DNA of 64,000 nucleotides from Limnohabitans sp. (GCA_018882835.1 VERE01000008.1:19066-83065), one strand, 5' to 3'; positions 35,336 to 44,383 are shown, counted from the first letter of the stretch. A program made the numbers and translations. The notes: generated by a model not told the origin, from the sequence alone.

Positions 35336-36616
35336 TCAAGCCAGGGTGTCGGCCCAAATGTTGCGCGCCCAGGCCAAAGCGTAGCGTCCCTCGAGTTCGT
35401 TGGCTGCCGCAGAAACGCCTCCCGAGCCTGGGACCGTCAGCATGGTTTTCTTCTCGCCGTCATAACGATGAACACTGGCCACATGCACCACATCCTCATC
35501 ACTCACAAAGCTGTAGCAGGTGTTGTTGTAAATGGGCAGGGGATTGACCTCCTTGCCGGTCAGCAAAGCCACCACAGCCGCTGCGCAAGTCTTGCCGTGC
35601 TGGTTGGCCATGTGGCCTGATTTCGGCATCAAGGGCGCGACTTGAATCGAATCGCCCAGCACATGGATATTCTTCGCAGCCTTGGATTCGAAGGTGAGGA
35701 AATCCACTTCGCACCAACGCTTATTGGCGGTGGCCAGACCTGTTTTCACAGCGATGTCACCTGCGCGCATCATGGGCAACACATTGAGCACATCGGCTTT
35801 GAGATCGTCATTGAATTCGAACTTCAGGGTGTTTGTAGCGGCATCGACATCCACCACCTTATGTTTGGGGCGGTACTCGATGATGCCCTTGTAGCGCTCG
35901 GCCCAGGCCTTTTTAAACAGCGGTCCCTTGGATGTCACATCGTCGTTCTCGTCCAGAATCAGCACCTTGCTCTTGGGCTTGGCTTTGCTGAAATAGTGAG
36001 CCACCTGACAGGCGCGTTCATAAGGCCCGGGCGGGCAGCGGTAAGGTGCCAACGGTATCGTGATGGCATACACCCCGCCATCGGGCATGCTTTCAAGTTG
36101 CTTGCGCAGCGCCAGAGTTTGAGGCCCCGCTTTCCAAGCATGCAGAATTTTGTCTTGTGCGCCAAGCTTGCCCATACCGGGTAAAGTGTCCATCATCAAA
36201 TCGACACCCGGAGACAGAATCAAGCGGTCGTAGGTCAGGTCAGTGCCCCCAGCGAGTTTGACCACACGCTTTTCGGCATCGATCTGCGTGACAAAATCGC
36301 GCACCACATTGACACCGTGTCGTTTGCTCAGGTTGTCATAAGGCGTGGTGATATCGGCCATGGACTTGCTGCCGCCAATCACTAGATTGGAGATTGGGCA
36401 GGACACAAAAGAGGCATTGGGTTCGACCAGCGTCACCTGGACGCCATAGTCGGACCACATGCGCACATACTTGGCCGCAGTGGCACCGCCATAACCACCG
36501 CCGACCACCACCACCTTGGGGCCGTTGCCCGAACTGGTGGTGGCGCAGCCTGACAAGCCCAACACACCGGCAGCCGACCCCCAGGAAGCCGTTTGAATGA
36601 ATTGACGACGTTTCAT
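35336..36616 (-). CDS. soxF: Flavocytochrome c sulfide dehydrogenase flavoprotein (SoxF/FccB-type)
   Basis: A 426-residue FAD protein. Tat signal KRRQFIQTASWGSAAGVLGL followed by SGC. The FAD-binding motif is VVVVGGGYGGATAAKYV. Typical FCSD segments follow: PYRCPPGPYERACQVAHYF, VLGDSIQVAPLMPKSGHMAN and NNTCYSFV, which hold the redox-active cysteines. It oxidises sulfide in the periplasm and gives electrons to a cytochrome. Two flanking cytochrome genes (34706 and 36629) are candidate partners. Confidence 0.9.
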   Translation of the reverse strand: MKRRQFIQTASWGSAAGVLGLSGCATTSSGNGPKVVVVGGGYGGATAAKYVRMWSDYGVQVTLVEPNASFVSCPISNLVIGGSKSMADITTPYDNLSKRHGVNVVRDFVTQIDAEKRVVKLAGGTDLTYDRLILSPGVDLMMDTLPGMGKLGAQDKILHAWKAGPQTLALRKQLESMPDGGVYAITIPLAPYRCPPGPYERACQVAHYFSKAKPKSKVLILDENDDVTSKGPLFKKAWAERYKGIIEYRPKHKVVDVDAATNTLKFEFNDDLKADVLNVLPMMRAGDIAVKTGLATANKRWCEVDFLTFESKAAKNIHVLGDSIQVAPLMPKSGHMANQHGKTCAAAVVALLTGKEVNPLPIYNNTCYSFVSDEDVVHVASVHRYDGEKKTMLTVPGSGGVSAAANELEGRYALAWARNIWADTLA

Positions 36617-36628
36617 GTCCGTGATTCC

Positions 36629-36940
36629 TTATTTTTTCTGGGCTGCGAAGTAAGTGGCGATGGCCGCGATCTGCTCATCGGAGTAGCCCTTGGAGAGCTG
36701 ATGCATGATGGTTGCAGGTTTACGGCCCGCTTTGAAATCCTGCATTTTTTTGACCAGATCGGCTGCATTGGCACCCGCCAGTGATTCCATGCCCGGCTGA
36801 GCCTGACCATTGGTGCCATGGCAATTGGCACAGCCCGCAGCCCAGCTACGCGCCTGGGCTGGATCGACCCCTTGCGCGTGGGAAACGCACAGCGTCAACA
36901 GCAAAGCTGCCAGGGTCCATGCTTTGTGAATCATTTTCAT
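36629..36940 (-). CDS. Monoheme cytochrome c, probable SoxE/FccA-type partner of SoxF
   Basis: A 103-residue cytochrome with a signal peptide (TLAALLLTLCVSHAQ), heme site CANCH and a MESLAGANAADLVKKM segment, then GRKPATIMHQLSKGYSDEQI carrying the methionine ligand. It is 12 bp ahead of soxF, which suggests it is the small cytochrome subunit of the sulfide dehydrogenase. ATG 36940 is preferred over the upstream frame start at 36958. Confidence 0.88.
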   Translation of the reverse strand: MKMIHKAWTLAALLLTLCVSHAQGVDPAQARSWAAGCANCHGTNGQAQPGMESLAGANAADLVKKMQDFKAGRKPATIMHQLSKGYSDEQIAAIATYFAAQKK

Positions 36941-36966
36941 CGCTTGTTCTCCGTCCAATGCGCGGC

Positions 36967-37374
36967 TCAGGGCCGCAAGTAAACAAAACCATCCTTCGCC
37001 TGCAAGCGCGCTACCTCGGCCACGCCCGAGGGCACAACCGAGGCCTCCATCACCACACGGTCTTTGGACAGTTTGCGTGTCGTCAGCGTGTTGTTGCAGA
37101 CCCGAAACTCGACTCCCCGCCCGGCCAGCTCGCCGATGCTTCCGGCAAAAGGCTGATCCATCTGGTTGGTGGCACCGTCCAGCAAGAAATCAATTCCGAG
37201 TCCATGCGTGACCACCACAATCTTGACCGAAGGGTCGGCATTCAAATGGTTTCGGATGTTGCCAATTGCGCGCGACGCCTGCGGAATGCCTTCGCTCAGG
37301 TGGTAAACCACTTTCACTTGAGCCCAGCTCAAATTCGTGAGAAGGAAGGCCGTCAACAACAACAGTCTTTTCAT
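36967..37374 (-). CDS. Exported DsrE-family protein
   Basis: A 135-residue DsrE/DsrF-like protein with a Sec signal (RLLLLTAFLLTNLSWAQ), unlike the cytoplasmic DsrE of sulfur-relay systems. The core has KVVYHLSEG, VKIVVVTHGLGIDFLL and a single cysteine in GVEFRVCNNTL at the usual DsrE cysteine position. It could carry a persulfide in the periplasm (inference). It starts the DsrE-cytochrome-soxF-c4 run; the next gene follows after 26 bp. Confidence 0.82.
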   Translation of the reverse strand: MKRLLLLTAFLLTNLSWAQVKVVYHLSEGIPQASRAIGNIRNHLNADPSVKIVVVTHGLGIDFLLDGATNQMDQPFAGSIGELAGRGVEFRVCNNTLTTRKLSKDRVVMEASVVPSGVAEVARLQAKDGFVYLRP

Positions 37375-37474
37375 TCGTGAATCCTTATATATCGGTATTG
37401 TGATGCCCCCCAGGAAGCCCCAGGTTCAGTGAAAACCCGATCCAAAGCCACAACTGACATCAAACTTTCAATCT

Positions 37475-37825
37475 TCAATCGTGCGGTAAGTCAGATTCAA
37501 CGGCGATTTGGGTACACAAGGCCCGGCAAATGGTGACCACCTTGTCATTGACGATGCGGTAAAAAATCTGCACCCCCTCGCGCCGTCTGCCCAGCACCCC
37601 GGCCTGGTACAAAGTGTTCAGATGCTGCGACATGTTGGGTTGCGTGGTGTTGATTTCTTCCAGCAACTCGCCCACGTTTTTTTCACCATTGCACAGGCTG
37701 CTGATGATCTTCAGCCGCATGGGCGCAGACATCACACGGAACATCTCCGCAGCCATTTCGAACACCCGGTCTGCCTCTGCAGGCGGGGTCTTGGGGGTGA
37801 TGGGGATCAGCGGCTTGGAAGGCAT
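37475..37825 (-). CDS. ArsR-family regulator (SoxR/SqrR-type candidate)
   Basis: A 116-residue ArsR-type repressor with winged helix-turn-helix (SAPMRLKIISSLCNGEKNVG, then TTQPNMSQHLNTLYQAGVLG). It has Cys45, Cys100 and Cys104. Persulfide sensors SqrR and BigR use two cysteines, at about 41/42 and 107/108, so Cys45 with Cys104 is a plausible pair. Position between a sox block and plsC supports a role as sox repressor. It starts 13 bp after plsC and so may be co-transcribed with the pyrimidine operon. ATG 37825 chosen; earlier frame is plsC antisense-free overlap. Confidence 0.83.
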   Translation of the reverse strand: MPSKPLIPITPKTPPAEADRVFEMAAEMFRVMSAPMRLKIISSLCNGEKNVGELLEEINTTQPNMSQHLNTLYQAGVLGRRREGVQIFYRIVNDKVVTICRALCTQIAVESDLPHD

Positions 37826-37838
37826 GCCCCGAAGGATA

Positions 37839-38573
37839 TCACTCTGCCAGGGAAAGCATGGCTTGGCGCAAATCCTGGGCCCATTGGCGTCTGTCGCGCC
37901 CGTGGGCTGGCTGTGGCTCGCCAATCCGGACGGTGACCACCACCTGGGGCGCGGTCAAGGTGCGCCAGATAGAGCCCACTAGGGTCTGCTCGCCGATGTA
38001 GCACACGGACGAAGCGCGTTGCCCTGTGGCCTTGTCGGTGTAACGAAGGTAAAGCGGCTGCACAGGGGCCTGCGTCACCACCGCGGCCTGTAACAAATTG
38101 GCGTGAAACGGCAGCAAGCTCTGGCCATCACTGGTGGTTCCTTCCGGGAATACTGCCAGCACATCGCCGTCTTTCAAGGCTTGCGCCATTTGGTGCACCA
38201 CACGCAAAGCATCGCGCGAAGACTGCCGCTCGATGAAAAGGGTGCCCGCCGCCGCCGCCATGAAGCCAATCACGGGCCAGTGGTGCACTTCGGCCTTGGC
38301 CACAAACCGGCAATGACCCAAGGCATGCAAGCACAGAATATCCAGCCAGGAAATATGGTTTGCCACCCGCAAGACCGGGCCTTGCTGCAAGCGCTGGCCT
38401 TGCAATTGCAATTCGATGCCGAAAGCATGCAGCATGCCCTCGGCCCAAGCCTGAATGGCTTGCTCGCGCTGCGCCAAGCCCATGCCGGAAAAACGCAGCT
38501 GCAACGTCCACCATCCTGATGCAAGGCAGCGCAGCACCCGAGCCAGGCGCAACAGCGCCCACAATCCCCGCAT
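37839..38573 (-). CDS. plsC: 1-acylglycerol-3-phosphate acyltransferase (PlsC-type)
   Basis: A 244-residue membrane-associated acyltransferase with motif I NHISWLD (His73, Asp78) and motif III VFPEGTTSDG, plus an N-terminal hydrophobic segment. It transfers an acyl chain to lysophosphatidate or a related lysolipid in phospholipid synthesis. ATG 38573 follows the pyrC-like stop by seven bases, so it belongs to the same operon. An upstream frame to 38666 would overlap the pyrC-like gene without benefit. Confidence 0.88.
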   Translation of the reverse strand: MRGLWALLRLARVLRCLASGWWTLQLRFSGMGLAQREQAIQAWAEGMLHAFGIELQLQGQRLQQGPVLRVANHISWLDILCLHALGHCRFVAKAEVHHWPVIGFMAAAAGTLFIERQSSRDALRVVHQMAQALKDGDVLAVFPEGTTSDGQSLLPFHANLLQAAVVTQAPVQPLYLRYTDKATGQRASSVCYIGEQTLVGSIWRTLTAPQVVVTVRIGEPQPAHGRDRRQWAQDLRQAMLSLAE

Positions 38574-38580
38574 GTTGGGC

Positions 38581-39888
38581 TCAGGCGGCCTGGTAGGCGA
38601 TATGCCCCCCGACCACAGTGGCACACACCTTGCCGGGCAAGGCTGAGCCACTGACCTCAAAGGCAAACGGGGTGTGCTTGCCCTGGCTGCGCAAGGCCGC
38701 GGGGGTCACGGTCCACTCGGCGTCAGGATTGAACACACACACATCGGCCACACCGCCCACCACCAAACGACCCAGGCTGTCTTGCAAGCTGCCCACAGAG
38801 GCGCCCAACACCCGGGCCGGCTCGCTGGTGAGCACCGCCAAGCTGCGCATCAGATCTATGCCCTGCTCGCGCCCCCACTTGAGCGACAAACTCAGCAACA
38901 ACTCCAAGCCTGTCGCGCCGGGCTCGGCTTCGGCAAAAGGCAAGGCCTTGGCATCGCCTTCCACAGGGGTGTGGTCCGACACCAGCGCATCCACCGTGCC
39001 ATCGACCAAGGCTTCCCGCAACGCATCGCGATCGCGTTGCTGCCGCAGGGGTGGGCTGAGCCGGGCGCGGCTGTCGAAAAAGCCGATGTCCAGATCGGTC
39101 AGGTGCAAGGAATTGATGCTGACATCACAGGTCAGCGGCAAACCTTCGGCCTTGGCCTGACGCACCAGCGCGATGCCAGCAGCGCTGGAGATACGGCACA
39201 AATGCACACGCGCGCCGGTGCTGCGCATCAGCGCAAACAAAGTGTGCAAGGCAATCGTTTCGGCCGCCACGGGCACCCCCCCCAAACCCAGGCGTGTGGC
39301 CAGCGGTCCGCTGGCGGCGACGCCTTTGCCCAGGAAATGGTCTTGCGGGCGCAGCCACACGGTGTAGTTGTAGGTGGCGGCATATTGCAAGGCGCGCTGT
39401 AACACCTGCGTGTCGACCACGGCCACTTCAGCCTGGCTGAAGCCGACGCAGCCAGCTTCCGTCAACTCGGCCATTTCGGTCAGCACCTCCCCTTTCAGGC
39501 TGCGCGTCAATGCGCCCAGCGGAAAAAGTCGCGCCTGGTGCAGTTTTTCTGCACGGAACTTCAGCATCTCGACCAAGCCTGGCTCATCGAGCACCGGATC
39601 GGTGTCAGGGGGACAGACCAGGCTGGTCACGCCACCGGCCACAGCCGCGGCCATTTCGGATTCAAGCATCCCCTCGTGTTCATGGCCTGGCTCGCGCAAA
39701 CGTGCGCTCAAGTCCACCAGGCCGGGCGCCACGATGCAGCCCGTTGCATCGAGCGTGCGATTGGGCGCAAAGTCTGCGGGCGCCTGGCCGATGGCCAGAA
39801 TGCGGCCAGCGGCAAGGGCCACATCGGCCTGGCTATCGGTGCCAGAAGCGGGGTCGATGACGCGGCCGTTCTTGATCAGGATCTTCAT
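38581..39888 (-). CDS. pyrC': Dihydroorotase-like protein, probably inactive (PyrC'/PyrX)
   Basis: A 435-residue amidohydrolase of the class I dihydroorotase family. The metal-binding DxHxH motif is replaced: PGLVDLSARLREPG (residues 56-69) has Ser61 and Arg63 where the histidines belong. CRISSAAG stands where HVSTA-type histidine is usual. The SDHTP aspartate remains. In Pseudomonas a similar non-catalytic PyrC' is needed for assembly of aspartate transcarbamoylase, and here the gene lies 17 bp after pyrB. ATG 39888 is preferred over TTG 39909. Confidence 0.9.
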   Translation of the reverse strand: MKILIKNGRVIDPASGTDSQADVALAAGRILAIGQAPADFAPNRTLDATGCIVAPGLVDLSARLREPGHEHEGMLESEMAAAVAGGVTSLVCPPDTDPVLDEPGLVEMLKFRAEKLHQARLFPLGALTRSLKGEVLTEMAELTEAGCVGFSQAEVAVVDTQVLQRALQYAATYNYTVWLRPQDHFLGKGVAASGPLATRLGLGGVPVAAETIALHTLFALMRSTGARVHLCRISSAAGIALVRQAKAEGLPLTCDVSINSLHLTDLDIGFFDSRARLSPPLRQQRDRDALREALVDGTVDALVSDHTPVEGDAKALPFAEAEPGATGLELLLSLSLKWGREQGIDLMRSLAVLTSEPARVLGASVGSLQDSLGRLVVGGVADVCVFNPDAEWTVTPAALRSQGKHTPFAFEVSGSALPGKVCATVVGGHIAYQAA

Positions 39889-39905
39889 GGTGTCTGTGCC
39901 TTTGC

Positions 39906-40868
39906 TCAAGCCTCGTTGCCCGCCACGATAGACATCACCGCCATGCGCACAGCAATGCCGAAGGTCACTTGCGGCAGGATCACACTTTGTTTGCCGTCTA
40001 CCACTGCGGAGTCGATCTCGACACCACGGTTGATGGGCCCTGGATGCATGACGATGGCGTCAGGCTTGGCAAGCTGCAGTTTTTCAGGGGTCAGGCCAAA
40101 GCCTTTGAAATACTCCTGGCTAGAGGGCAGCAAGGCGCCACTCATGCGCTCGTTTTGCAGGCGCAGCATGATGACCACGTCACAGCCGCGGATGCCCTCC
40201 TCCAAGGTATGAAACACCCGCACACCCATGCTCGACAGGTCCGAGGGCACCAAGGTTTTGGGGCCCACCACCCGCACCTCGGCGCAACCCAGCGTGGTCA
40301 GGGCATGGATGTCGGAACGGGCCACGCGCGAGTGAAGCACATCACCCACGATGGCCACGGTGAGGTTGGCAAAATCTTTTTTGTAGTGCCGGATGGTGTA
40401 CATGTCCAGCAAGCCCTGAGTCGGATGCGCATGGCGTCCGTCGCCGGCATTGACCACATGGACATGCGGCGCCACGTGCTCGGCAATCAGGTAGGGCGCG
40501 CCCGATTCGCTGTGGCGCACCACAAAAATGTCGGCAGCCATCGCGCTCAGGTTGGCAATGGTGTCCAGCAGCGACTCGCCCTTGCTGGCCGAGGAGCGGG
40601 CAATGTCCAAGTTGATCACATCGGCGCTCAGCCGCTTGGCGGCAATTTCAAAGGTGGTGCGGGTGCGGGTGCTGTTTTCAAAGAACAGGTTGAACACGCT
40701 CTTGCCACGCAGCAAGGGCACCTTCTTGACCTCGCGGTCGCTCACCGACACAAAGTTGGAGGCTGTGTCCAAAATGTGGGTGAGGATGTCGCGCGGCAAG
40801 CCCTCGGTAGAGAGCAAATGAATCAGTTCGCCGTGACGGTTCAGTTGGGGGTTGCGTTTGTACAGCAC
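39906..40868 (-). CDS. pyrB: Aspartate carbamoyltransferase catalytic chain
   Basis: A 320-residue ATCase that makes carbamoyl aspartate in de novo pyrimidine synthesis. The carbamoyl-phosphate loop [12 protein letters not shown] (64-75) and [12 protein letters not shown], plus [11 protein letters not shown] near the end, are clear. The likely start is GTG 40868, one base after the pyrR stop; the open frame continuing to 41171 is pyrR in another frame. It ends next to pyrC', its probable structural partner. Confidence 0.94.
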   Translation of the reverse strand: MLYKRNPQLNRHGELIHLLSTEGLPRDILTHILDTASNFVSVSDREVKKVPLLRGKSVFNLFFENSTRTRTTFEIAAKRLSADVINLDIARSSASKGESLLDTIANLSAMAADIFVVRHSESGAPYLIAEHVAPHVHVVNAGDGRHAHPTQGLLDMYTIRHYKKDFANLTVAIVGDVLHSRVARSDIHALTTLGCAEVRVVGPKTLVPSDLSSMGVRVFHTLEEGIRGCDVVIMLRLQNERMSGALLPSSQEYFKGFGLTPEKLQLAKPDAIVMHPGPINRGVEIDSAVVDGKQSVILPQVTFGIAVRMAVMSIVAGNEA

Positions 40869-40869
40869 C

Positions 40870-41370
40870 TCAGGCCTCCAGCGAGAAATTGAAGCGGCCT
40901 TGCGCATCGCGCGCCAGGGACAACGATTGGCTGGCGGGCAAAGCCACGCGTGCCGATGCGAAATCGGCCTGCACCGGTAGCTCGCGCCCACCGCGGTCAA
41001 CCAAGACCGCCAGCTGGACACAGGCTGGCCGACCGTAGTCGAACAGCTCATTGAGCACGGCGCGCAAGGTGCGGCCGGTGTAGAGCACATCGTCAAGCAA
41101 CAACACACGGGCATTGTTGACATCGAACGGCAAGCGCGTCTGGCCACCGTCGGCCAAGCCGCGCCGGGCAAAGTCGTCGCGGTGCATGGCCGAGGAAATG
41201 GCCCCCGCCTCGCCCGTCAGTCCCAGGTCTTTTTGCAGGCGCTCGGCCAGCCAGGCACCGCCTGAGGTGACGCCCACCAGACGGGTTTCAGAGGTCAGCA
41301 AAGTTCGAACGCCTTTGCACAGCTCTGCGTAAAGGGCCTCGGCATCCAGCGATAAGGTTCCGTGGTTCAT
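40870..41370 (-). CDS. pyrR: PyrR: pyrimidine operon regulator/uracil phosphoribosyltransferase
   Basis: A 166-residue type I phosphoribosyltransferase with the PRPP motif [13 protein letters not shown] and a [13 protein letters not shown] segment. PyrR proteins have uracil phosphoribosyltransferase activity and in some bacteria regulate pyr mRNA by attenuation. I see no attenuator between its neighbours, since the genes abut. Its ATG overlaps the ruvX stop by four bases and pyrB starts one base after its stop. Confidence 0.93.
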   Translation of the reverse strand: MNHGTLSLDAEALYAELCKGVRTLLTSETRLVGVTSGGAWLAERLQKDLGLTGEAGAISSAMHRDDFARRGLADGGQTRLPFDVNNARVLLLDDVLYTGRTLRAVLNELFDYGRPACVQLAVLVDRGGRELPVQADFASARVALPASQSLSLARDAQGRFNFSLEA

Positions 41371-41783
41371 GGGTTCATCCGAAAAAACTGGTCAAGGATG
41401 ATGCAGGCCGAAGCGGCATCGGCATCTTGGGCGCCTTGTGACAAGGCCTCAGTGGTGCTGTAGCGCTCATCCACCTCAAACACCTGCAAGCCAAAGCGCG
41501 CCTGCAACTGGCGCGCAAAGCGGCGCGCAAAGCGGGTGTTGTCGTGCTCGGCGCCATCGGGGTGAAAAGGCACCCCCACCACCAGGGCGTCCGGTTGCCA
41601 AGTTTGAATGTGCTGGGCAATCTGGGGCCAGCGCGCGTCGCCCTCGCCTTTGATGGTGCCTTGTGGCTGGGCTTGACCCAGCATGCGCGTGCCAAAGGCC
41701 ACCCCGGTGCGCTTGCGGCCGACATCAAAAGCCAGAAAAGATTGGAGCGATGCGGCAACTGAAGGCGTGGCCGCTGTGTTCAT
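41367..41783 (-). CDS. ruvX: RuvX/YqgF Holliday-junction resolvase-like protein
   Basis: A 138-residue RNase H-fold protein. The first motif is LAFDVGRKRTGVAFG with the catalytic aspartate, then VVGVPFHPDGAEHDNTRFA, then VDERYSTTEA and a final DADAASACIILDQF. YqgF proteins act in 16S/pre-rRNA processing or junction cleavage. ATG 41783 overlaps the yqgE stop, and its stop overlaps pyrR. Confidence 0.93.
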   Translation of the reverse strand: MNTAATPSVAASLQSFLAFDVGRKRTGVAFGTRMLGQAQPQGTIKGEGDARWPQIAQHIQTWQPDALVVGVPFHPDGAEHDNTRFARRFARQLQARFGLQVFEVDERYSTTEALSQGAQDADAASACIILDQFFRMNP

Positions 41784-42379
41784 GCGTGCCCCGCATCGGG
41801 TGAGAGCATCCAGGATTGCAGGCCCAGCAAGGACAACGCGCGCTCGTAGCGCTCGGCAATCGGGGTGTCAAAAATCACGCTCAGGTCGGCGCCCACGGTC
41901 AGCCAGCTGTTCTCGGCAATTTCCGACTCGAGTTGCCCTTGGCCCCAGGCCGCATAACCCAGGGAAACCAGCACACGCCGGGGACCGGCGCCGGTCGACA
42001 AGGCCTCCAGGACATCGCGCGAGGTGGTCATTTCCAGACCGCCGGGAATGGTCATGGTGGAGGCATAAACGGTTTCTTTGGGAGGCGCATTTTCGGCATG
42101 CATGGCCTCATGCAGCACGAAACCCCGTTCGGTATGAACAGGGCCGCCTTGAAACACGGGAGACTCGCTCAGATCGGTGCGCCCAAGGGGGAGGTCCACT
42201 TTGTCGAACAGGCTGCGCATGCTCATCTCGCTGGGTTTGTTGATCACCAGGCCCAGGGCGCCGCGCTCGCTGTGCTCGCACATGTAAACCACACTGCGCG
42301 AGAATGTCTCATCCGCCAACCCGGGCATTGCGATCAAAAAATGATGCGTGAAGTTGACGGGGGCAGAATCTGAGACCAT
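41780..42379 (-). CDS. yqgE: YqgE/AlgH family protein
   Basis: A 199-residue UPF0301 protein: LTHHFLIAMPGL-like start NFTHHFLIAMPGLADETF, then YMCEHSERGALGLVINKPSEM and VFQGGPVHTERGFVLHE; a later YAAWGQGQLESEI. The yqgE-ruvX pair is common in proteobacteria; function is unproved. It is the first gene of a seven-gene run reaching the ArsR regulator. Only 21 bp separate it from the divergent photolyase gene, so the two promoters would have to overlap one another or the coding ends. Confidence 0.94.
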   Translation of the reverse strand: MVSDSAPVNFTHHFLIAMPGLADETFSRSVVYMCEHSERGALGLVINKPSEMSMRSLFDKVDLPLGRTDLSESPVFQGGPVHTERGFVLHEAMHAENAPPKETVYASTMTIPGGLEMTTSRDVLEALSTGAGPRRVLVSLGYAAWGQGQLESEIAENSWLTVGADLSVIFDTPIAERYERALSLLGLQSWMLSPDAGHA

Positions 42380-42400
42380 TCACCGATTTTAAGGGCGAAC

Positions 42401-43891
42401 ATGTCACCCCACCCGACCCCCCACTATCCCAGTGGCCTGATGTGGTTTCGGCGCGATTTGCGCGCCCAGGACAATGCGGCGCTGTACCAGGCGCTGAAAC
42501 GTTGCGCCAGTGTGCATTGCGTCTTTGTTTTTGACCGCGCCATTCTGGAGGGTCTGCCGCGCGCAGACCGGCGGGTGGAGTTCATCCGGGAGTCGTTGGT
42601 CGCACTGGATGCCGAATTGCACGCCCTGGCTGGCCAGTACGGCGCGGGCCTGATCGTGCGCCATGCGGTGGCCCAAGACGACATCCCCCGCTTGGCGCAC
42701 GAACTGAAGGTGCAGGCCGTCTTTTGCAACCACGACGATGAGCCAGCGGCCCAGGCCCGCGATGCCCGCGTCCGTGGCGCCCTGGCCGATTTGGGCATTC
42801 GGCTGGAAACCTTCAAAGACCATGTGATTTTCGAGCGGGACGAAGTGCTCACCCAGTCGGGCACGGTGTACGGCGTGTTCACCCCCTATAAAAACGCCTG
42901 GCTCAAGAAAGTGGCGGCGGACAGTTACTACCTCAAGTCTTACCCGGTGGGCAAATACGTGCGGGCGCTGGCGCCTCGGCCGCAAGCCCTTCGCTTGCCA
43001 GTGCCCAGTCTGGAAGACATTGGGTTCGAGCCGACCAACCTGAGCAGCTTGCACGTGCCCACCGGCAGCCCCGGAGGACGGGCCCTGTTCGAAGATTTTT
43101 TCACCCGCATGGACCGCTACCAGGCCACCCGGGATTTCCCGGCCATCAAAGGCCCCAGTTACCTCAGCGTGCATCTGCGCTTTGGCACGGTGTCTATTCG
43201 GCAACTGGCGCGCACGGCGTACCAGCGCAGCCAGGAGAACGATGAGGGCGCGGCCATCTGGCTGTCCGAGCTGGTCTGGCGCGATTTTTATCACCAGATT
43301 CTGTACCACCATCCCCATGTGGCCAGCCGTTCCTACAAACCTGAATACGACGCCATCGAGTGGGAGCACGGCAAGCATGCGCAGCAGCTGTTCGAGGCCT
43401 GGTGCCAGGGCCGCACCGGCTATCCTTTGGTAGATGCCGCCATGGCACAACTCAACCAAACCGGCTACATGCACAACCGCTTGCGCATGGTGGTGGCCAG
43501 TTTCCTGGTGAAAGACCTGGGCATTGACTGGCGCTGGGGCGAGCGCTACTTTGCGTTGCACTTGAACGATTTCGATCTGGCGGCCAACAACGGTGGCTGG
43601 CAATGGGCCAGCTCCAGTGGCTGCGATGCCCAGCCTTATTTCCGCATCTTCAACCCGATCAGCCAGAGCGAGAAGTTTGACGCGCAAGGGCGCTTCATCC
43701 GCCGTTACCTGCCGCAACTGGCGGGTTTGCCGGACAGCGCCCTGCACGCCCCCTGGCTGGCCAAGCCGCTGGACCTGGCTGCGGCCAAGGTGCAGATCGG
43801 TCGCGACTACCCCGCTCCCATCGTGGACCATGCACAAGCTCGCGAACGCACCCTGGCGCGCTATGCGGTGGTGAAAACCAGCAAAGGCTGA
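42401..43891 (+). CDS. phrB: Deoxyribodipyrimidine photolyase (class I)
   Basis: A 496-residue photolyase. The N-terminal alpha/beta antenna domain starts GLMWFRRDLRAQDNAAL. The C-terminal FAD domain holds WLSELVWRDFYHQILYHHP, GYPLVDAAMAQLNQTGYMHN, RLRMVVASFLVKDL and the ALHLNDFDLAANNGGWQWA block; all key FAD and tryptophan-chain segments are intact. It repairs cyclobutane dimers with blue light. The gene is monocistronic. Confidence 0.95.
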   Translation: MSPHPTPHYPSGLMWFRRDLRAQDNAALYQALKRCASVHCVFVFDRAILEGLPRADRRVEFIRESLVALDAELHALAGQYGAGLIVRHAVAQDDIPRLAHELKVQAVFCNHDDEPAAQARDARVRGALADLGIRLETFKDHVIFERDEVLTQSGTVYGVFTPYKNAWLKKVAADSYYLKSYPVGKYVRALAPRPQALRLPVPSLEDIGFEPTNLSSLHVPTGSPGGRALFEDFFTRMDRYQATRDFPAIKGPSYLSVHLRFGTVSIRQLARTAYQRSQENDEGAAIWLSELVWRDFYHQILYHHPHVASRSYKPEYDAIEWEHGKHAQQLFEAWCQGRTGYPLVDAAMAQLNQTGYMHNRLRMVVASFLVKDLGIDWRWGERYFALHLNDFDLAANNGGWQWASSSGCDAQPYFRIFNPISQSEKFDAQGRFIRRYLPQLAGLPDSALHAPWLAKPLDLAAAKVQIGRDYPAPIVDHAQARERTLARYAVVKTSKG

Positions 43892-43944
43892 CCCGGCCGT
43901 TCTGTCTTTAATCGCTGCGCTGCGCTGGCAGCCAGGGGAAAGGG

Positions 43945-44379
43945 TCAGCGCAGGTCGGCCATCACGCTGTCACTGGGCGCGCGGCTGACGCCGACAGCAT
44001 ATTGGTGCAACAGGCGGTGCAGTTCTTCGGCGGCGCGCAGGCAAGCGGCGGCGCTCACCGGCGTGTTGCCCACAATGGCACGCACCACAGCATCATGCAA
44101 GGCTTCGGCCAAGCGCACCAGCCCAGCTTCTTGCCGGTCTTGCGCCAAACCCTGCAAGCGCTTCAAACCGACCACAGTATTCTGGCTGGGGCGCGCGATC
44201 TGGCCCGCCGTCCAGTCGCGCACCTCTTCCATCAAGGGTTGCAGCAGCCCTTGCGCTTGCTCCAGAAACAAAGCATGCAGTTGCATGCGCACTTGAGGTT
44301 GTTCCAGGTCAGCGCTTTGCGCGCGCAGACTGGCCAATAACTCGCGCTCCAGGGCGAGTCGGGTGGCGTCCAGGCTCAT
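43945..44379 (-). CDS. Hypothetical helical protein (144 aa)
   Basis: A 144-residue soluble protein, rich in Leu, Ala, Gln and Glu and predicted all-helical, with no signal peptide or catalytic motif. ATG 44379 lies four bases after the rubredoxin stop, so both are in one transcript. The C terminus is SDSVMADLR. I do not recognise it; it could be a small partner or a phosphotransfer-like four-helix bundle, but no conserved histidine context is visible. Confidence 0.6.
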   Translation of the reverse strand: MSLDATRLALERELLASLRAQSADLEQPQVRMQLHALFLEQAQGLLQPLMEEVRDWTAGQIARPSQNTVVGLKRLQGLAQDRQEAGLVRLAEALHDAVVRAIVGNTPVSAAACLRAAEELHRLLHQYAVGVSRAPSDSVMADLR

Positions 44380-44383
44380 GGTC

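Noticed and set aside
42404..43837. A 477-codon minus-strand frame
   Set aside because: It is antisense to the photolyase gene, whose motifs are all intact.
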